Origin: an uncultured Glaciecola sp. | Lineage (GTDB): Bacteria; Pseudomonadota; Gammaproteobacteria; Enterobacterales; Alteromonadaceae | Direction: 5' to 3' | DNA length: 64,000 nt | Assembly: GCA_947496235.1 (NCBI GenBank) | Contig: CANMCE010000009.1 | Span: forward strand, 107,043-171,042 | Shown here: positions 42,266-51,577 of the stretch, piece after piece | How the letters are laid out: the number at the start of each line of letters is the position of its first letter | Numbering within the stretch: position 1 is the first letter of the stretch | The notes under the pieces: generated by a model | Database searches by the model: none | What the model was told of the DNA's origin: nothing | Seen by the model: only the letters and a program-made list of their open reading frames with translations | Position numbers and translations under genes: made by a program

Positions 42266-43657
42266 ATGAAAATTAGACGTTTTTTTGGCAAAGATATGCG
42301 GGAAGCTCTCAATAAAGTGAAAGAAGAGTTAGGCGGTGATGCCGTTATCATGTCGAATAAAAAAACAGCACAAGGAGTAGAGTTAGTTGCAGCAGTAGAC
42401 CCTACTAGTCATACACCAGATCCAGTGCCCGCCAAAAAGCCGTCTAAAACGACTTTACGCGAAGTTATTGGTGAAGACGACAGTGACAGTCTGCAAGCGC
42501 TTTTGCAGCGAAGTGCTGAAATTGCTAAAGAAAACCTTAATTCAGCCCAGGCTAATAATAGCCAAATACGGGAAACTACGTCTTACAACGCTAATACAAA
42601 CTCTCAGCAGCAGATTAGTCATCAAAAAAAACGAGCAGATGAGAGTATGATTCGATCTCCTGCGTTTACCGATGATCTTAATCTAAATGACACTCAAGCA
42701 GCGAGTTTAACACCTCCACCAAGTGTGTTAGAACCTGAGCAGTTAGATAGTATTCGAGCTGAACTTGAATCCATTAAAAATGTGCTTAAATTCCAAGTGT
42801 CAGAACTTTCTGAAGAACGCAAAAAACGCAATAACCCTGTGCATCATTATCTAAAAGAACAGCTAACCGGTATGGGAATTAGCCAGCGTTTATGTCAACA
42901 ATTTATTGACTTTATGCCGCATAAAATAGATGAAAAGCAAGGTTGGAAATACCTACTAAACCTCTTATCTAATCGAATTGTAGTTGGCGGAAACGATATT
43001 CTGGGGAAAGCCGGAGTTGTCGCTTTAGTGGGACCAACAGGGACTGGCAAAACAACTACCTTAGCTAAACTTGCAGCGAAATACGCACAAAAATACGGTC
43101 CTGACCAAGTTGCTCTGGTGACAATCGACACCTATAGGATTGCTGCTTACGAACAACTTGCAACTTATGGCCGCATCATTGGCTGTTCGGTTAAAAAAGC
43201 GCAAAACGCTGAAGAGTTAAATCAAATTTTATATCAAATGCGCAATAAAAAATTGGTGTTAATAGATACGGCTGGTTTCAGTCAGCGAGATGCTAGACTT
43301 ATTGAACAGTTGAATGAGTATGAAAACGGCTTATCTGTTGATATCAAAAAATATTTAGTGTTACCAGCGGCTTCTCAATATCGAGTTCTGAACGAAACAG
43401 TAAAGACCTACAACAACATTGATCTTACTGGATGTATCTTTAGCAAATTAGATGAATGTTACAGCCTTGGAGAAGCATTAAGCGTAATCATTGAAAATGA
43501 TCTATCATTAAGCTATGTTACCGACGGTCAACGCGTCCCGGAAGACATCAAGTTAGCTGATTCAGGGAACCTTACTCTGGTCGCAGCAAAACTATACAAG
43601 AAGTATGGATTGTCACAACAGCCTAATGATTCAGTAGCGATAGCTGGTGGGTTATGA
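42266..43657 (+). CDS. flhF: Flagellar biosynthesis GTPase FlhF
   Basis: SRP-family GTPase that recruits the first flagellar parts to the cell pole. It opens MKIRRFFGKDMREALNKVK, typical of FlhF, then has a long variable B region and the NG domain: G1 GPTGTGKTTTLAKLA, DTYRIAAYEQL, DTAGFSQRD and the KLDE motif. It has 463 residues; GAGGAAG lies before the ATG. It overlaps flhG by 4 bases. Confidence 0.96.
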   Translation: MKIRRFFGKDMREALNKVKEELGGDAVIMSNKKTAQGVELVAAVDPTSHTPDPVPAKKPSKTTLREVIGEDDSDSLQALLQRSAEIAKENLNSAQANNSQIRETTSYNANTNSQQQISHQKKRADESMIRSPAFTDDLNLNDTQAASLTPPPSVLEPEQLDSIRAELESIKNVLKFQVSELSEERKKRNNPVHHYLKEQLTGMGISQRLCQQFIDFMPHKIDEKQGWKYLLNLLSNRIVVGGNDILGKAGVVALVGPTGTGKTTTLAKLAAKYAQKYGPDQVALVTIDTYRIAAYEQLATYGRIIGCSVKKAQNAEELNQILYQMRNKKLVLIDTAGFSQRDARLIEQLNEYENGLSVDIKKYLVLPAASQYRVLNETVKTYNNIDLTGCIFSKLDECYSLGEALSVIIENDLSLSYVTDGQRVPEDIKLADSGNLTLVAAKLYKKYGLSQQPNDSVAIAGGL

Positions 43658-44505
43658 TGGAAGATCAAGCGAGTAGCTTAAGAAAGATGAATCAGTCCAA
43701 ACAAATTAAAGTAGTGGCAGTAACGGGTGGAAAAGGCGGCGTTGGCAAAACCAACCTCACTCTTAACCTTGCAATTGCATCTGCCAAACTAGGCCAGCGA
43801 GTCATGGTCCTTGATGCCGATTTAGGTCTTGCAAACGTTGACGTTATGTTAGGTCTACGCGTTCAGCGAAATCTATCTCATGTGCTTTCAGGGGACTGTA
43901 CTCTCGATGAAGTCCTAGTGAATGGCCCTCATGGTATCAAAATAGCCCCTGCGACCTCTGGTACTAAAAACATGGCAGAGCTAGATCCGCGAGAACATGC
44001 TGGCTTAATTCGAGCATTTGGAGAACTTAAAACCCCTATTGATATGTTGTTAGTGGATACCGCCGCGGGCATTTCAGATATGGTGGTGAGTTTCTCAAGG
44101 GCCTCACAAGAAGTCATCATAGTAGTATGCGACGAACCAACATCGTTAACAGATGCTTATGCCTTAATCAAAATTCTAAATCGCGAACATGGCGTCTTTA
44201 AGTTTAAAGTGGTCGCGAACATGGTGCGTTCAGAGCGTGAAGGTCAGGATTTATTTTCCAAACTTTCAAAAGTAACAGGACGCTTTTTAGATGTAGCTAT
44301 GGAGTTGGTCGGCATTATTCCTTTCGATGAAAATGTCAGAAAAGCAATCAGGAAGCAAACAGCAGTAGTCGATGCTTATCCATCAACACCTGCTTCTAAA
44401 GCGATAAATCAGCTAGCAAGTCGTGTTAATTCTTGGCCAATACCCAAACAAGCGGGCGGACACCTAGAGTTTTTCTTGGAAAATCTTGTGTCTTTGCATG
44501 AGTAG
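43654..44505 (+). CDS. flhG: MinD-like flagellar number regulator FlhG/FleN
   Basis: ParA/MinD-type ATPase that limits flagella to one per pole by opposing FlhF and restraining FlrA/FleQ. The deviant Walker A is TGGKGGVGKTNLTLNLA near residues 25-41, and VLDADLGLANVDVMLG and LLVDTAAGISDMV follow. It has 283 residues. ATGATG at 43654 gives two possible starts one codon apart; the first overlaps the flhF stop. Confidence 0.95.
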   Translation: MMEDQASSLRKMNQSKQIKVVAVTGGKGGVGKTNLTLNLAIASAKLGQRVMVLDADLGLANVDVMLGLRVQRNLSHVLSGDCTLDEVLVNGPHGIKIAPATSGTKNMAELDPREHAGLIRAFGELKTPIDMLLVDTAAGISDMVVSFSRASQEVIIVVCDEPTSLTDAYALIKILNREHGVFKFKVVANMVRSEREGQDLFSKLSKVTGRFLDVAMELVGIIPFDENVRKAIRKQTAVVDAYPSTPASKAINQLASRVNSWPIPKQAGGHLEFFLENLVSLHE

Positions 44506-44515
44506 GTAAGCAAAA

Positions 44516-45241
44516 GTGAGTAACAAAGTGACAGTATATCAACAGCAAATAGACAAAAATCAGCTTGTCGAAAGACACGCGCCGCTCGTTAAACGCATTG
44601 CCCATCACCTTATGGCAAGATTACCAGCAAGCGTTTTGGTCGACGATCTCATTCAGTCGGGCATGATAGGCCTTTTGGAAGCAGCAAGAAACTTTGATGG
44701 TACCAAGGGGGCTAGTTTTGAAACTTTCGCAGGCATTCGCATCCGAGGTGCCATGCTGGATGAAATCCGTAAAGGCGATTGGACACCAAGATCTGTGCAT
44801 AAAAATTCTAGATCTATTACTGAAGCCATTAATGAAGTGGAAAGTGAAACAGGCAGAGATGCCAGAGATACAGAAGTTGCTGCCAAACTTCAAGTATCGC
44901 TAAACGACTATCATCAGATGCTAAATGAAGTAAATGCTGGAAAATTAGTCGGAATCGAAGATTTGGGTGTCTCCGAAGACGTGCTTACAAACGAAGAAAA
45001 CAAAGGAAATGACATACCTTTTCAAGAAATGATGCAAGGATCATTTCAGAAAGCGCTCGCGCGGGCGATAACAACATTACCAGAGCGAGAAGCTATCGTA
45101 CTTTCTTTGTATTATGACGAAGAGTTAAATTTACGTGAAATTGGTGAAGTGCTTGAGGTTAGCGAATCGCGAGTGAGTCAAATTCACAGTCAAGCAATGC
45201 TGAAGTTAAAAGCAAAGATGCAGTCTTGGCGTGCTGAGTAA
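44516..45241 (+). CDS. fliA: Flagellar sigma factor FliA (sigma28)
   Basis: Alternative sigma factor for late genes (flagellin, chemotaxis, motor). Region 2 is clear in LVDDLIQSGMIGLLEAARNF and region 4 in REAIVLSLYYDEELNLREIG, ending with the helix-turn-helix VSESRVSQIHSQA. Its 241 residues are normal. It starts at GTG, 10 bases after flhG, with a GTAAG-like site. Confidence 0.96.
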   Translation: MSNKVTVYQQQIDKNQLVERHAPLVKRIAHHLMARLPASVLVDDLIQSGMIGLLEAARNFDGTKGASFETFAGIRIRGAMLDEIRKGDWTPRSVHKNSRSITEAINEVESETGRDARDTEVAAKLQVSLNDYHQMLNEVNAGKLVGIEDLGVSEDVLTNEENKGNDIPFQEMMQGSFQKALARAITTLPEREAIVLSLYYDEELNLREIGEVLEVSESRVSQIHSQAMLKLKAKMQSWRAE

Positions 45242-45278
45242 CAAATAGTAATTAATATTTTCCATACTGGAGGTAGTT

Positions 45279-45662
45279 TTGGATAAGAATATGAAGATAC
45301 TGGTTGTTGATGATTTCTCAACAATGCGGCGTATCATTAAAAACCTGCTTAAAGATCTTGGGTTTACAAATATCCAAGAAGCTGATGATGGTAATACGGC
45401 GTTGCCGATGCTACAGCAAGGTGACTTTAACTTTGTCGTAACGGATTGGAACATGCCTGGCATGCAGGGTATTGATTTGTTACGTGCAATCCGCTCAAAC
45501 GATAAACTCAAGCATCTACCTGTACTCATGGTTACGGCTGAAGCTAAGAAAGAGCAGATTGTTGCAGCTGCGCAAGCTGGCGTAAATGGATATGTAGTTA
45601 AGCCTTTTACAGCAGCTACGCTGAAAGAGAAACTAGACAAGATTTTTGAACGTCTGGGCTAA
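45279..45662 (+). CDS. cheY: Chemotaxis response regulator CheY
   Basis: Diffusible regulator that carries the phosphoryl signal from CheA to FliM. It has DD at 11-12, phospho-acceptor Asp56 ([12 protein letters not shown]), the Thr/Ala switch (MVTAEAKKE) and the conserved Lys in YVVKPFTAA. The start is TTG at 45279, 5 bases after a strong GGAGG at 45269-45273; the ATG at 45291 is too far from it. It has 127 residues. Confidence 0.96.
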   Translation: MDKNMKILVVDDFSTMRRIIKNLLKDLGFTNIQEADDGNTALPMLQQGDFNFVVTDWNMPGMQGIDLLRAIRSNDKLKHLPVLMVTAEAKKEQIVAAAQAGVNGYVVKPFTAATLKEKLDKIFERLG

Positions 45663-45686
45663 AACGAACAATAGAGGTTAGGCCTA

Positions 45687-46433
45687 ATGACTACCGAAAA
45701 TTCTTTAATTTCGCTTGAAGAAGCGAAAGAGCTAGTAGCATTTCTTGAAAACGGCGACGTAGAAGCGGCAAACGACATTGTGCATAGTGCAGCTTTGAGA
45801 GAGTCCAACGAACTTTTTTCTGAAGTTGGCAAGTTAACTCGTCAGTTACACACGTCCTTGGTCAATTTCCAGCTTGATGAAAAACTGTCGCAAATTACCA
45901 ATCATTCGATACCTGATGCTCAATCAAGACTCGAATATGTTATTGAAGAAACAGAAAAAGCTGCAAATTCGACAATGGATGCGGTTGAACGCAGCATGCC
46001 ATTGGCAGAGCAACTTAATGACAGATTAAACAGCCTTATTCCTAATTGGAAAAAGCTTATGCAGCGTCAAATTGAGCTTGGCGAATTTAAATCCCTTTGC
46101 CATGAACTTGATGACCTGTTGAACGATGCTCAAAACGATTCTGCTGCGTTAAATTCTATGCTCACTGAAGTTCTTATGGCGCAAGGCTACCAAGACTTAA
46201 CGGGTCAGGTGATACGCCGGGTAATTGAATTAGTTAACGAAGTTGAAGAAGGGCTTGTAGAAATGCTGGCGACCTTTGGTGAACAAGAAGTTAAAGAAAG
46301 TAAAGCTCAACCTTTGTCGAAATCTGACGATAAGATAAAAGCCGAAGGGCCAATTATTGATGCAGCAACGCGAAACGACGTCGCCCAAAGTCAAGATGAC
46401 GTTGATGACTTGCTGTCTAGTTTAGGTTTTTAG
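45687..46433 (+). CDS. cheZ: Chemotaxis phosphatase CheZ
   Basis: Dephosphorylates CheY-P to end the signal. The long helical hairpin carries the catalytic region MAQGYQDLTGQVIRRVIE, and the C-terminal CheY-binding peptide is QDDVDDLLSSLGF. It has 248 residues with AGAGGT before the ATG, between cheY and cheA. Confidence 0.95.
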   Translation: MTTENSLISLEEAKELVAFLENGDVEAANDIVHSAALRESNELFSEVGKLTRQLHTSLVNFQLDEKLSQITNHSIPDAQSRLEYVIEETEKAANSTMDAVERSMPLAEQLNDRLNSLIPNWKKLMQRQIELGEFKSLCHELDDLLNDAQNDSAALNSMLTEVLMAQGYQDLTGQVIRRVIELVNEVEEGLVEMLATFGEQEVKESKAQPLSKSDDKIKAEGPIIDAATRNDVAQSQDDVDDLLSSLGF

Positions 46434-46445
46434 GGGAGCGATTCA

Positions 46446-48695
46446 ATGTCATTTGAGGTTGATGAGGATATTTTACAAGATTTCTTGGTGGAAGCCGGAG
46501 AAATACTTGAACAATTGCAAGAGCAGTTGGTAGATCTCGAGAATAATCCTGAGGATGCAGACCTGCTGAATGCAATTTTCCGCGGTTACCACACAGTTAA
46601 AGGTGGTGCCGGATTTCTGTCATTGACCGAATTAGTTGAAATTTGTCACGGTGCAGAGAACGTATTTGATGTAATGCGAAATGGTCAACGCACCTTAACG
46701 CCCGAGCTAATGGATACCATTCTACAAGCGACGGATGTTGTGGTCGCAATGTTTGAGCAAGTTAAAGCTCGTGAACCATTAGATCCAGCGCCTGCCGAGT
46801 TAGTAGAGTTACTCCATAAGTTAAGCGCGCCTGAAACTGCCGACGAAAATATTTTTGAAAACGCTGAAGCTAAAAGTAGTGTGCCTGATGAAACGCCAGA
46901 TGCACAAAGCGAATCTTCAGAAGCTGTAGGTGAGGATATTGAATTAGTCGAGCCAGAAGCCAAAGAGAATACAAATGAAGGCGACAGTATTGACGAAATT
47001 TCTGAAGATGAGTTTGAAGCGCTATTAGACGAATTACATGGCGACAAAGCGCCAGGGCAGTCAGCCCCAACTGAAAGTGTGGAAGCAGCTAAGCCAGCAG
47101 CACCATCAAACAGTGATGATATTACCGATGATGAATTCGAGGCTTTGTTAGATGAATTGCACGGTAAAGGTGATTTCAAAGTTACAGAATCCGCGCCTGA
47201 AGCTAAAGCAGAATCACCTGCAGCGAAAGCTGGCGGTGATGATGAGATTACTGACGAAGAATTTGAAGCCTTATTAGATGACTTGCATGGTAAAGGTAAA
47301 TCTCCAACACTCAATGACGGTGCAGAGGAAAAAGCTGCAGCCAAGGATGTAAGTCCTAAGAGTTCTGTACCTGAAGCTGAAAAGCCAGCAGCTAGTAGCG
47401 AGCCTAACAAGCCTGAAGCGCCGAAAACACCAGCGCCAATTGCGGCTAGCAAGCCAGCGCCTAAGCCAGAAGCTAAACCTGCACCAGCGCCAGCTGCGGC
47501 CAAAAAGGCCGAAGCTAAACCTACGCAGGCACAAGCAGAAACTACGGTTAGGGTCGATACCAAACGTCTAGACCAGATCATGAACATGGTCGGTGAGTTG
47601 GTACTGGTACGAAATAGACTGCTCAGTCTTGGCATTAACGTCAATGATGAGAGCATGAGCAAAGCTATTGCGAATTTGGATGTTGTTACCGGTGACTTGC
47701 AAGGCGCGGTTATGAAAACCCGTATGCAACCCATTAAAAAGGTATTTGGTCGATTCCCTAGAGTTGTCCGAGACCTAGCGCGTTCTTTGAAAAAGGAAAT
47801 CACCCTAGTTCTAGAAGGTGAAGAAACCGATTTAGATAAAAATCTGGTTGAAGCATTAGCCGATCCTTTGGTGCACTTGGTGCGAAACAGTGTGGATCAC
47901 GGTATTGAAATGCCGGATGAGCGAGAAGCTGCAGGCAAACCTAGAATGGGTACTGTAAAACTAGCAGCTTCTCAGGAAGGTGATCATATCTTGCTGACCA
48001 TCAAAGATGATGGTAAAGGTATGGATCCTGAAAAATTGAAAGATATTGCTATCAGTCGGGGAGTTTTAGATGCAGATTCTGCCGCTAGAATGTCTGACGT
48101 AGAAGCTTTCAATCTTATTTTTGCACCTGGTTTCTCTACTAAAACAGAAATTAGTGATATCTCAGGCCGTGGTGTAGGTATGGATGTGGTGAAAACCAAA
48201 ATCAACCAGCTCAATGGTACAGTTAACATTGACTCTAAATTGGGTGTAGGTACTACATTAGAAATTAAAGTACCTTTGACCTTGGCTATTTTGCCAACCC
48301 TGATGATAGTAGTTGGACAACAAACCTTTGCGTTACCTTTAGGTTCTGTTAATGAAATCATTAACATGGATCTAAAGAAAACCAATACTGTAGATGGTCA
48401 ATTGACGATGATCGTTAGATCGAAAGCCATCCCATTGTTCTATTTAAATGATTGGTTAAATCCAATGAAACCAATCAAGGATAGAGCACAAGGTCATGTG
48501 GTTGTGGTTCAGATTGGCACTAAGCAAGTTGGGTTTGTGGTGGACAGCTTAATTGGTCAAGAAGAAGTTGTTATTAAGCCTCTGGATGCATTGCTTCAAG
48601 GTACTCCTGGTATGGCTGGCGCAACCATCACATCAGACGGTGGAATAGCGTTAATCTTGGACATTCCAAGTTTACTTAAGCGTTATGCCAGATAA
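46446..48695 (+). CDS. cheA: Chemotaxis histidine kinase CheA
   Basis: Kinase of the chemosensory array. The Hpt domain has His49 (GYHTVKGGAGFL). The linker at about 180-290 holds three copies of a short motif, DEFEALLDELHG, DEFEALLDELHGKG and EEFEALLDDLHGKG, followed by a Pro/Ala/Lys-rich stretch. Then come the dimerisation helices, the HATPase domain (LVRNSVDHGIEMPDE, GRGVGMDVV) and the CheW-like P5 domain. It has 749 residues. In Vibrio the equivalent linker is the LID region that binds ParP, and parC/parP lie next to it here. No cheB follows. Confidence 0.96.
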   Translation: MSFEVDEDILQDFLVEAGEILEQLQEQLVDLENNPEDADLLNAIFRGYHTVKGGAGFLSLTELVEICHGAENVFDVMRNGQRTLTPELMDTILQATDVVVAMFEQVKAREPLDPAPAELVELLHKLSAPETADENIFENAEAKSSVPDETPDAQSESSEAVGEDIELVEPEAKENTNEGDSIDEISEDEFEALLDELHGDKAPGQSAPTESVEAAKPAAPSNSDDITDDEFEALLDELHGKGDFKVTESAPEAKAESPAAKAGGDDEITDEEFEALLDDLHGKGKSPTLNDGAEEKAAAKDVSPKSSVPEAEKPAASSEPNKPEAPKTPAPIAASKPAPKPEAKPAPAPAAAKKAEAKPTQAQAETTVRVDTKRLDQIMNMVGELVLVRNRLLSLGINVNDESMSKAIANLDVVTGDLQGAVMKTRMQPIKKVFGRFPRVVRDLARSLKKEITLVLEGEETDLDKNLVEALADPLVHLVRNSVDHGIEMPDEREAAGKPRMGTVKLAASQEGDHILLTIKDDGKGMDPEKLKDIAISRGVLDADSAARMSDVEAFNLIFAPGFSTKTEISDISGRGVGMDVVKTKINQLNGTVNIDSKLGVGTTLEIKVPLTLAILPTLMIVVGQQTFALPLGSVNEIINMDLKKTNTVDGQLTMIVRSKAIPLFYLNDWLNPMKPIKDRAQGHVVVVQIGTKQVGFVVDSLIGQEEVVIKPLDALLQGTPGMAGATITSDGGIALILDIPSLLKRYAR

Positions 48696-48733
48696 CCCAG
48701 ATAACTACTAATTTTAGTCAATTAGTAACTAAG

Positions 48734-48760
48734 GCCGAATGCATTGTCATTCGGCTTTTT
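48734..48760 (+). terminator. Rho-independent terminator after cheA
   Basis: GCCGAATG and CATTCGGC form an 8-bp stem with a 6-base loop, followed by five Ts. It ends the cheYZA transcript and separates it from parC. Confidence 0.9.
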
Positions 48761-48864
48761 ACTTTATGCTAGATAAATGCAGATTTGGTCCAAAAATAGC
48801 ATTAGATTTATCAATACAGAGCAACTAACCAAAATTGTGTGTAAACACTTAGATTAAATATCCA

Positions 48865-49635
48865 ATGAAAACCTGGACGATAGTCAATCAAAAGGGCGGT
48901 GTAGGCAAAACTACAACCGCAGTATCACTCGCTGGAAGCTTGGTTAATCAAGGCTATAAGGTGCTGATCGTGGATTTAGATCCCCAAGGCTCACTGACTG
49001 TCTACCTCAGAGTTAAACAGTCAGCAACAGTGGGTTTGTATGACTATTTTTTGGCACCAGATGATAAAAACGTGTCGGATCTTATCGCGAAAACGTCAAT
49101 TCCTAAGGTTGACGTTATACCTGGATCAAAAACCTTGGCTACACTTGATAGAGAGTTTGGTAATGCTCAAGGTAAAGGATTGGTGATTAAACAGTTGTGT
49201 CGCTCCTTGATTGGCCAATACGATTATGTACTCATAGATTGTCCACCCGTGTTGGGTGTATTAATGGTCAATGGGCTAACAGCTGCTGATGTGATAGTTA
49301 TCCCGACACAAACTGAATTTTTAGCCTTAGAAGGGCTAAAGAACATGCTGTCAACCTTGCAATTACTGCAACCCTTGTTAAATAGCCAAGCAAAGATAAA
49401 GATAATCGCCACTATGTTTGATAGACGTTTAAAGGCTTGTCAGAAAGCATTTTTAATGTTGAAAGAAGCACATTCAGAGATGCTATGGCGTGGCTACATC
49501 CCTGTGGATACAAAATTCAGAGATGCAAGCGAAAAAGGTCAACCTATTAATTTATTAAACCCAGCGTCAAGAGGCAGTTTTGCTTATGACAAATTGTCGA
49601 ATGATTTAGTTAATCTAAGCTTAAAATCCTTATGA
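48865..49635 (+). CDS. parC: ParA-like ATPase ParC (polar chemotaxis array positioning)
   Basis: ParA-family ATPase that recruits chemotaxis arrays to the cell pole. The Walker A NQKGGVGKTTTAV is at residues 8-20, then LIVDLDPQGSLTVYL and VLIDCPPVLGVLMVNGL. It has 256 residues. It overlaps the ParP gene by 4 bases (ATGA) and sits between cheA and cheW, as ParC does in Vibrio; a chromosome-partition ParA would be next to parB. No strong ribosome site is seen. Confidence 0.9.
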   Translation: MKTWTIVNQKGGVGKTTTAVSLAGSLVNQGYKVLIVDLDPQGSLTVYLRVKQSATVGLYDYFLAPDDKNVSDLIAKTSIPKVDVIPGSKTLATLDREFGNAQGKGLVIKQLCRSLIGQYDYVLIDCPPVLGVLMVNGLTAADVIVIPTQTEFLALEGLKNMLSTLQLLQPLLNSQAKIKIIATMFDRRLKACQKAFLMLKEAHSEMLWRGYIPVDTKFRDASEKGQPINLLNPASRGSFAYDKLSNDLVNLSLKSL

Positions 49636-50318
49636 ATAAAACATCAGAATCTCAAGTGTTACAGGATTACTTTTCTGTATTAATTACTCCCGCTGAAGAA
49701 CTAAAAGCATTAGATAATGCCGCCAGTTTATTGCAAAACGCCCAACAACAATTACTCAATGAGCAAGTGCAAGCTGAAACATCTGAGATAGTAAATCAAG
49801 AATCTGATCAGAATCTGAATGTTGAGCAATATCTCGAAGAAAATTTAATAGCACTGAAAGAGCGTTTGCCAGTGAGATTTCAGGCTTTGTTTTTTAACTT
49901 AGCAGGTGTGACACTTGCCTTACCGTTAGTTGAACTCGGTGGAATCCATAAACTAGATAAAGTCACTTCACTACCAAGAAAGCCTGAGTATATTTTAGGA
50001 CTTATGGTAAAAGGGGAAGAAAAATTTCAATGTATTGACACCGCCAGGTGGATAATGCCAGAAAAATATTTAAGCCTTAAACAAGAAATTCCGGCTTATA
50101 AATTTGCAGTGCAGCTGGGTAAAACAGGGTATGTACTTGCTTGTGAAGCAATAGAGGATACCTTAGAAATTTCTCAACATGATATAAAGTGGCGAGACAA
50201 TGGCAAAAAGCAACCTTGGTTTGCTGGTACGGTGAAAGAAAAAATGTGTGCCCTTGTAGATGCTGAAGAACTGGTAAAACTTCTGAGTAATCCAAGCACA
50301 TCTAAGGCGCTTGCTTAA
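49632..50318 (+). CDS. parP: ParP-like CheW-domain protein
   Basis: CheW-related protein with a Gln/Glu-rich N-terminal region of about 75 residues and a C-terminal CheW-like domain (FQALFFNLAGVTLALPLVEL, LPRKPEYILGLMVKGEE). In Vibrio, ParP ties CheA to ParC at the pole through this type of domain. It has 228 residues, starts within the parC stop, and is much more diverged than the CheW gene that follows. An auxiliary CheW is the alternative. Confidence 0.85.
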   Translation: MNKTSESQVLQDYFSVLITPAEELKALDNAASLLQNAQQQLLNEQVQAETSEIVNQESDQNLNVEQYLEENLIALKERLPVRFQALFFNLAGVTLALPLVELGGIHKLDKVTSLPRKPEYILGLMVKGEEKFQCIDTARWIMPEKYLSLKQEIPAYKFAVQLGKTGYVLACEAIEDTLEISQHDIKWRDNGKKQPWFAGTVKEKMCALVDAEELVKLLSNPSTSKALA

Positions 50319-50453
50319 CTTTTGTCGAATTTTATTGCAACAAATCCAAATCTAGGCTTTAGAAGCTGATAAATATGCCGATACTCATATTAAGTTAATT
50401 AGATATCGTTGCTATACATATCAAAAACACTATTGATATACGGAGTAATTTTT

Positions 50454-50945
50454 ATGTCAGAAGAAAGAGCCACTGCGACTGCCGCAGATCCAAATGATGA
50501 GGTTCTTCAATGGGTTACTTATCGTTTAGATGAGGAAACCTATGGTATAAACGTAATGCAAGTACAAGAAGTATTGCGCTATACCGAAATTGCGCCAGTA
50601 CCCGGAGCGCCTAACTATGTATTAGGTATCATCAACCTTCGTGGTAATGTTGTGACCGTTATCGATACTCGGGCAAGATTTGGACTACCGCCTGCTGATA
50701 TTACGGATAATTCACGTATCGTTATAATTGAATCGGATGAACATGTCGTTGGCATTTTAGTGGATAGTGTTGCAGAAGTCGTCTATCTACGCTCTTCAGA
50801 AATTGATAGTGCGCCAAATGTTGGCACAGAAGAAAGTGCTAAATTTATCCAAGGTGTAAGCAATAGAGGCGATGAGCTGCTTATTCTGGTAGATTTGAAC
50901 AAGTTATTGTCAGACGACGAATGGGATGATGTTATGGGCTTATAG
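50454..50945 (+). CDS. cheW: Chemotaxis coupling protein CheW
   Basis: Adaptor that joins chemoreceptors to CheA. It has the full CheW domain: LQWVTYRLDEETYGINVMQV, APNYVLGIINLRGNVVTVID and VGILVDSVAEVV. The start at ATG 50454 (163 residues, MSEERATATA) has CGGAG 9 bases upstream; a longer frame from 50409 adds unrelated residues. A terminator follows. Confidence 0.96.
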   Translation: MSEERATATAADPNDEVLQWVTYRLDEETYGINVMQVQEVLRYTEIAPVPGAPNYVLGIINLRGNVVTVIDTRARFGLPPADITDNSRIVIIESDEHVVGILVDSVAEVVYLRSSEIDSAPNVGTEESAKFIQGVSNRGDELLILVDLNKLLSDDEWDDVMGL

Positions 50946-50983
50946 TCCAGAATATTCGTTTCAACAAAAATGAATTATGAAAT

Positions 50984-51017
50984 AAAGCCGCTTAGGTATT
51001 GCCTTTGCGGCTTTTTT
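50984..51017 (+). terminator. Rho-independent terminator after cheW
   Basis: AAAGCCGC and GCGGCTTT pair around a 15-base loop, followed by a T run. Confidence 0.87.
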
Positions 51018-51081
51018 ATTGAGTAAATTCAATGTTCATGTTTATACTGATAATACCTTTAACTGTTATGTATTCAGTTTC

Positions 51082-51534
51082 ATGTCCGAACAATATTGGC
51101 TTATCACCTTCTCTTCAATCATTCTGCTATTATTGGTAATTATATTTATTCTATTTGCTTACACTAGGAATACCAAAGCAAAACTCCTTCAAAGTGTTGG
51201 TCTTATTGATAATTTACATAAAATGCTTCAGCAGTTAGAGAAAAGACTCGCCACTGCCGAAACCAGTATTTCAGCGTCAAAATCTTCTGTTGATGCATCA
51301 GATTTACAGCAACGAGTGTTGGAATTGGAACAGCAGCACCAAACCGTTGAAAGTAAAATAGCGAGGTTCGAGGAAAAAGTGATCGATCTTCAAGAAAGAG
51401 ATCCGGAATTAAAGCTTTATGCCAAAGCAAATAAATTGGTCGCCGCTGGTGAAGATTTAGAAGATGTAGTGGCGGCAAGCGGGCTTCCAAGAGCCGAAGT
51501 TGAAATGCTTTTTGATGTGCACAGAAGAAAATAA
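51082..51534 (+). CDS. DUF2802 membrane-anchored coiled-coil protein
   Basis: A protein of unknown function with one N-terminal membrane helix (ITFSSIILLLLVIIFILF), a long coiled coil (about 35-105) and a C-terminal DUF2802-type domain (VAAGEDLEDVVAASGLPRAE). The start at ATG 51082 gives 150 residues; the longer frame from 51019 runs out of the cheW terminator. Genes of this family often follow cheW in Vibrio and relatives, so a link to the polar array is possible but unproven. Confidence 0.8.
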   Translation: MSEQYWLITFSSIILLLLVIIFILFAYTRNTKAKLLQSVGLIDNLHKMLQQLEKRLATAETSISASKSSVDASDLQQRVLELEQQHQTVESKIARFEEKVIDLQERDPELKLYAKANKLVAAGEDLEDVVAASGLPRAEVEMLFDVHRRK

Positions 51535-51549
51535 TCAATAAATTCAAAT

Positions 51550-51573
51550 AAACGTATAGACGTCTAGACGTAA
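51550..51573 (+). promoter_or_regulatory. MetJ operator (tandem Met boxes) ahead of metA
   Basis: A perfect Met box AGACGTCT at 51558-51565 is followed at once by AGACGTAA at 51566-51573 and preceded by a looser AAACGTAT at 51550-51557. MetJ binds two or more adjacent 8-bp boxes cooperatively. The boxes lie just upstream of the -35 element and predict repression by MetJ with S-adenosylmethionine. Confidence 0.85.
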
Positions 51574-51577
51574 ATTC

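Noticed and set aside
46685..47803. 372-codon minus-strand frame inside cheA
   Set aside because: It is antisense to well-conserved CheA; the Ser/Ala/Gly-rich translation is the mirror of the Ala/Glu/Pro-rich linker codons.
48865..49635. ParA-like gene as a chromosome or plasmid partition ParA
   Set aside because: There is no parB beside it; it overlaps a CheW-like gene and lies between cheA and cheW, which fits ParC of the chemotaxis array.
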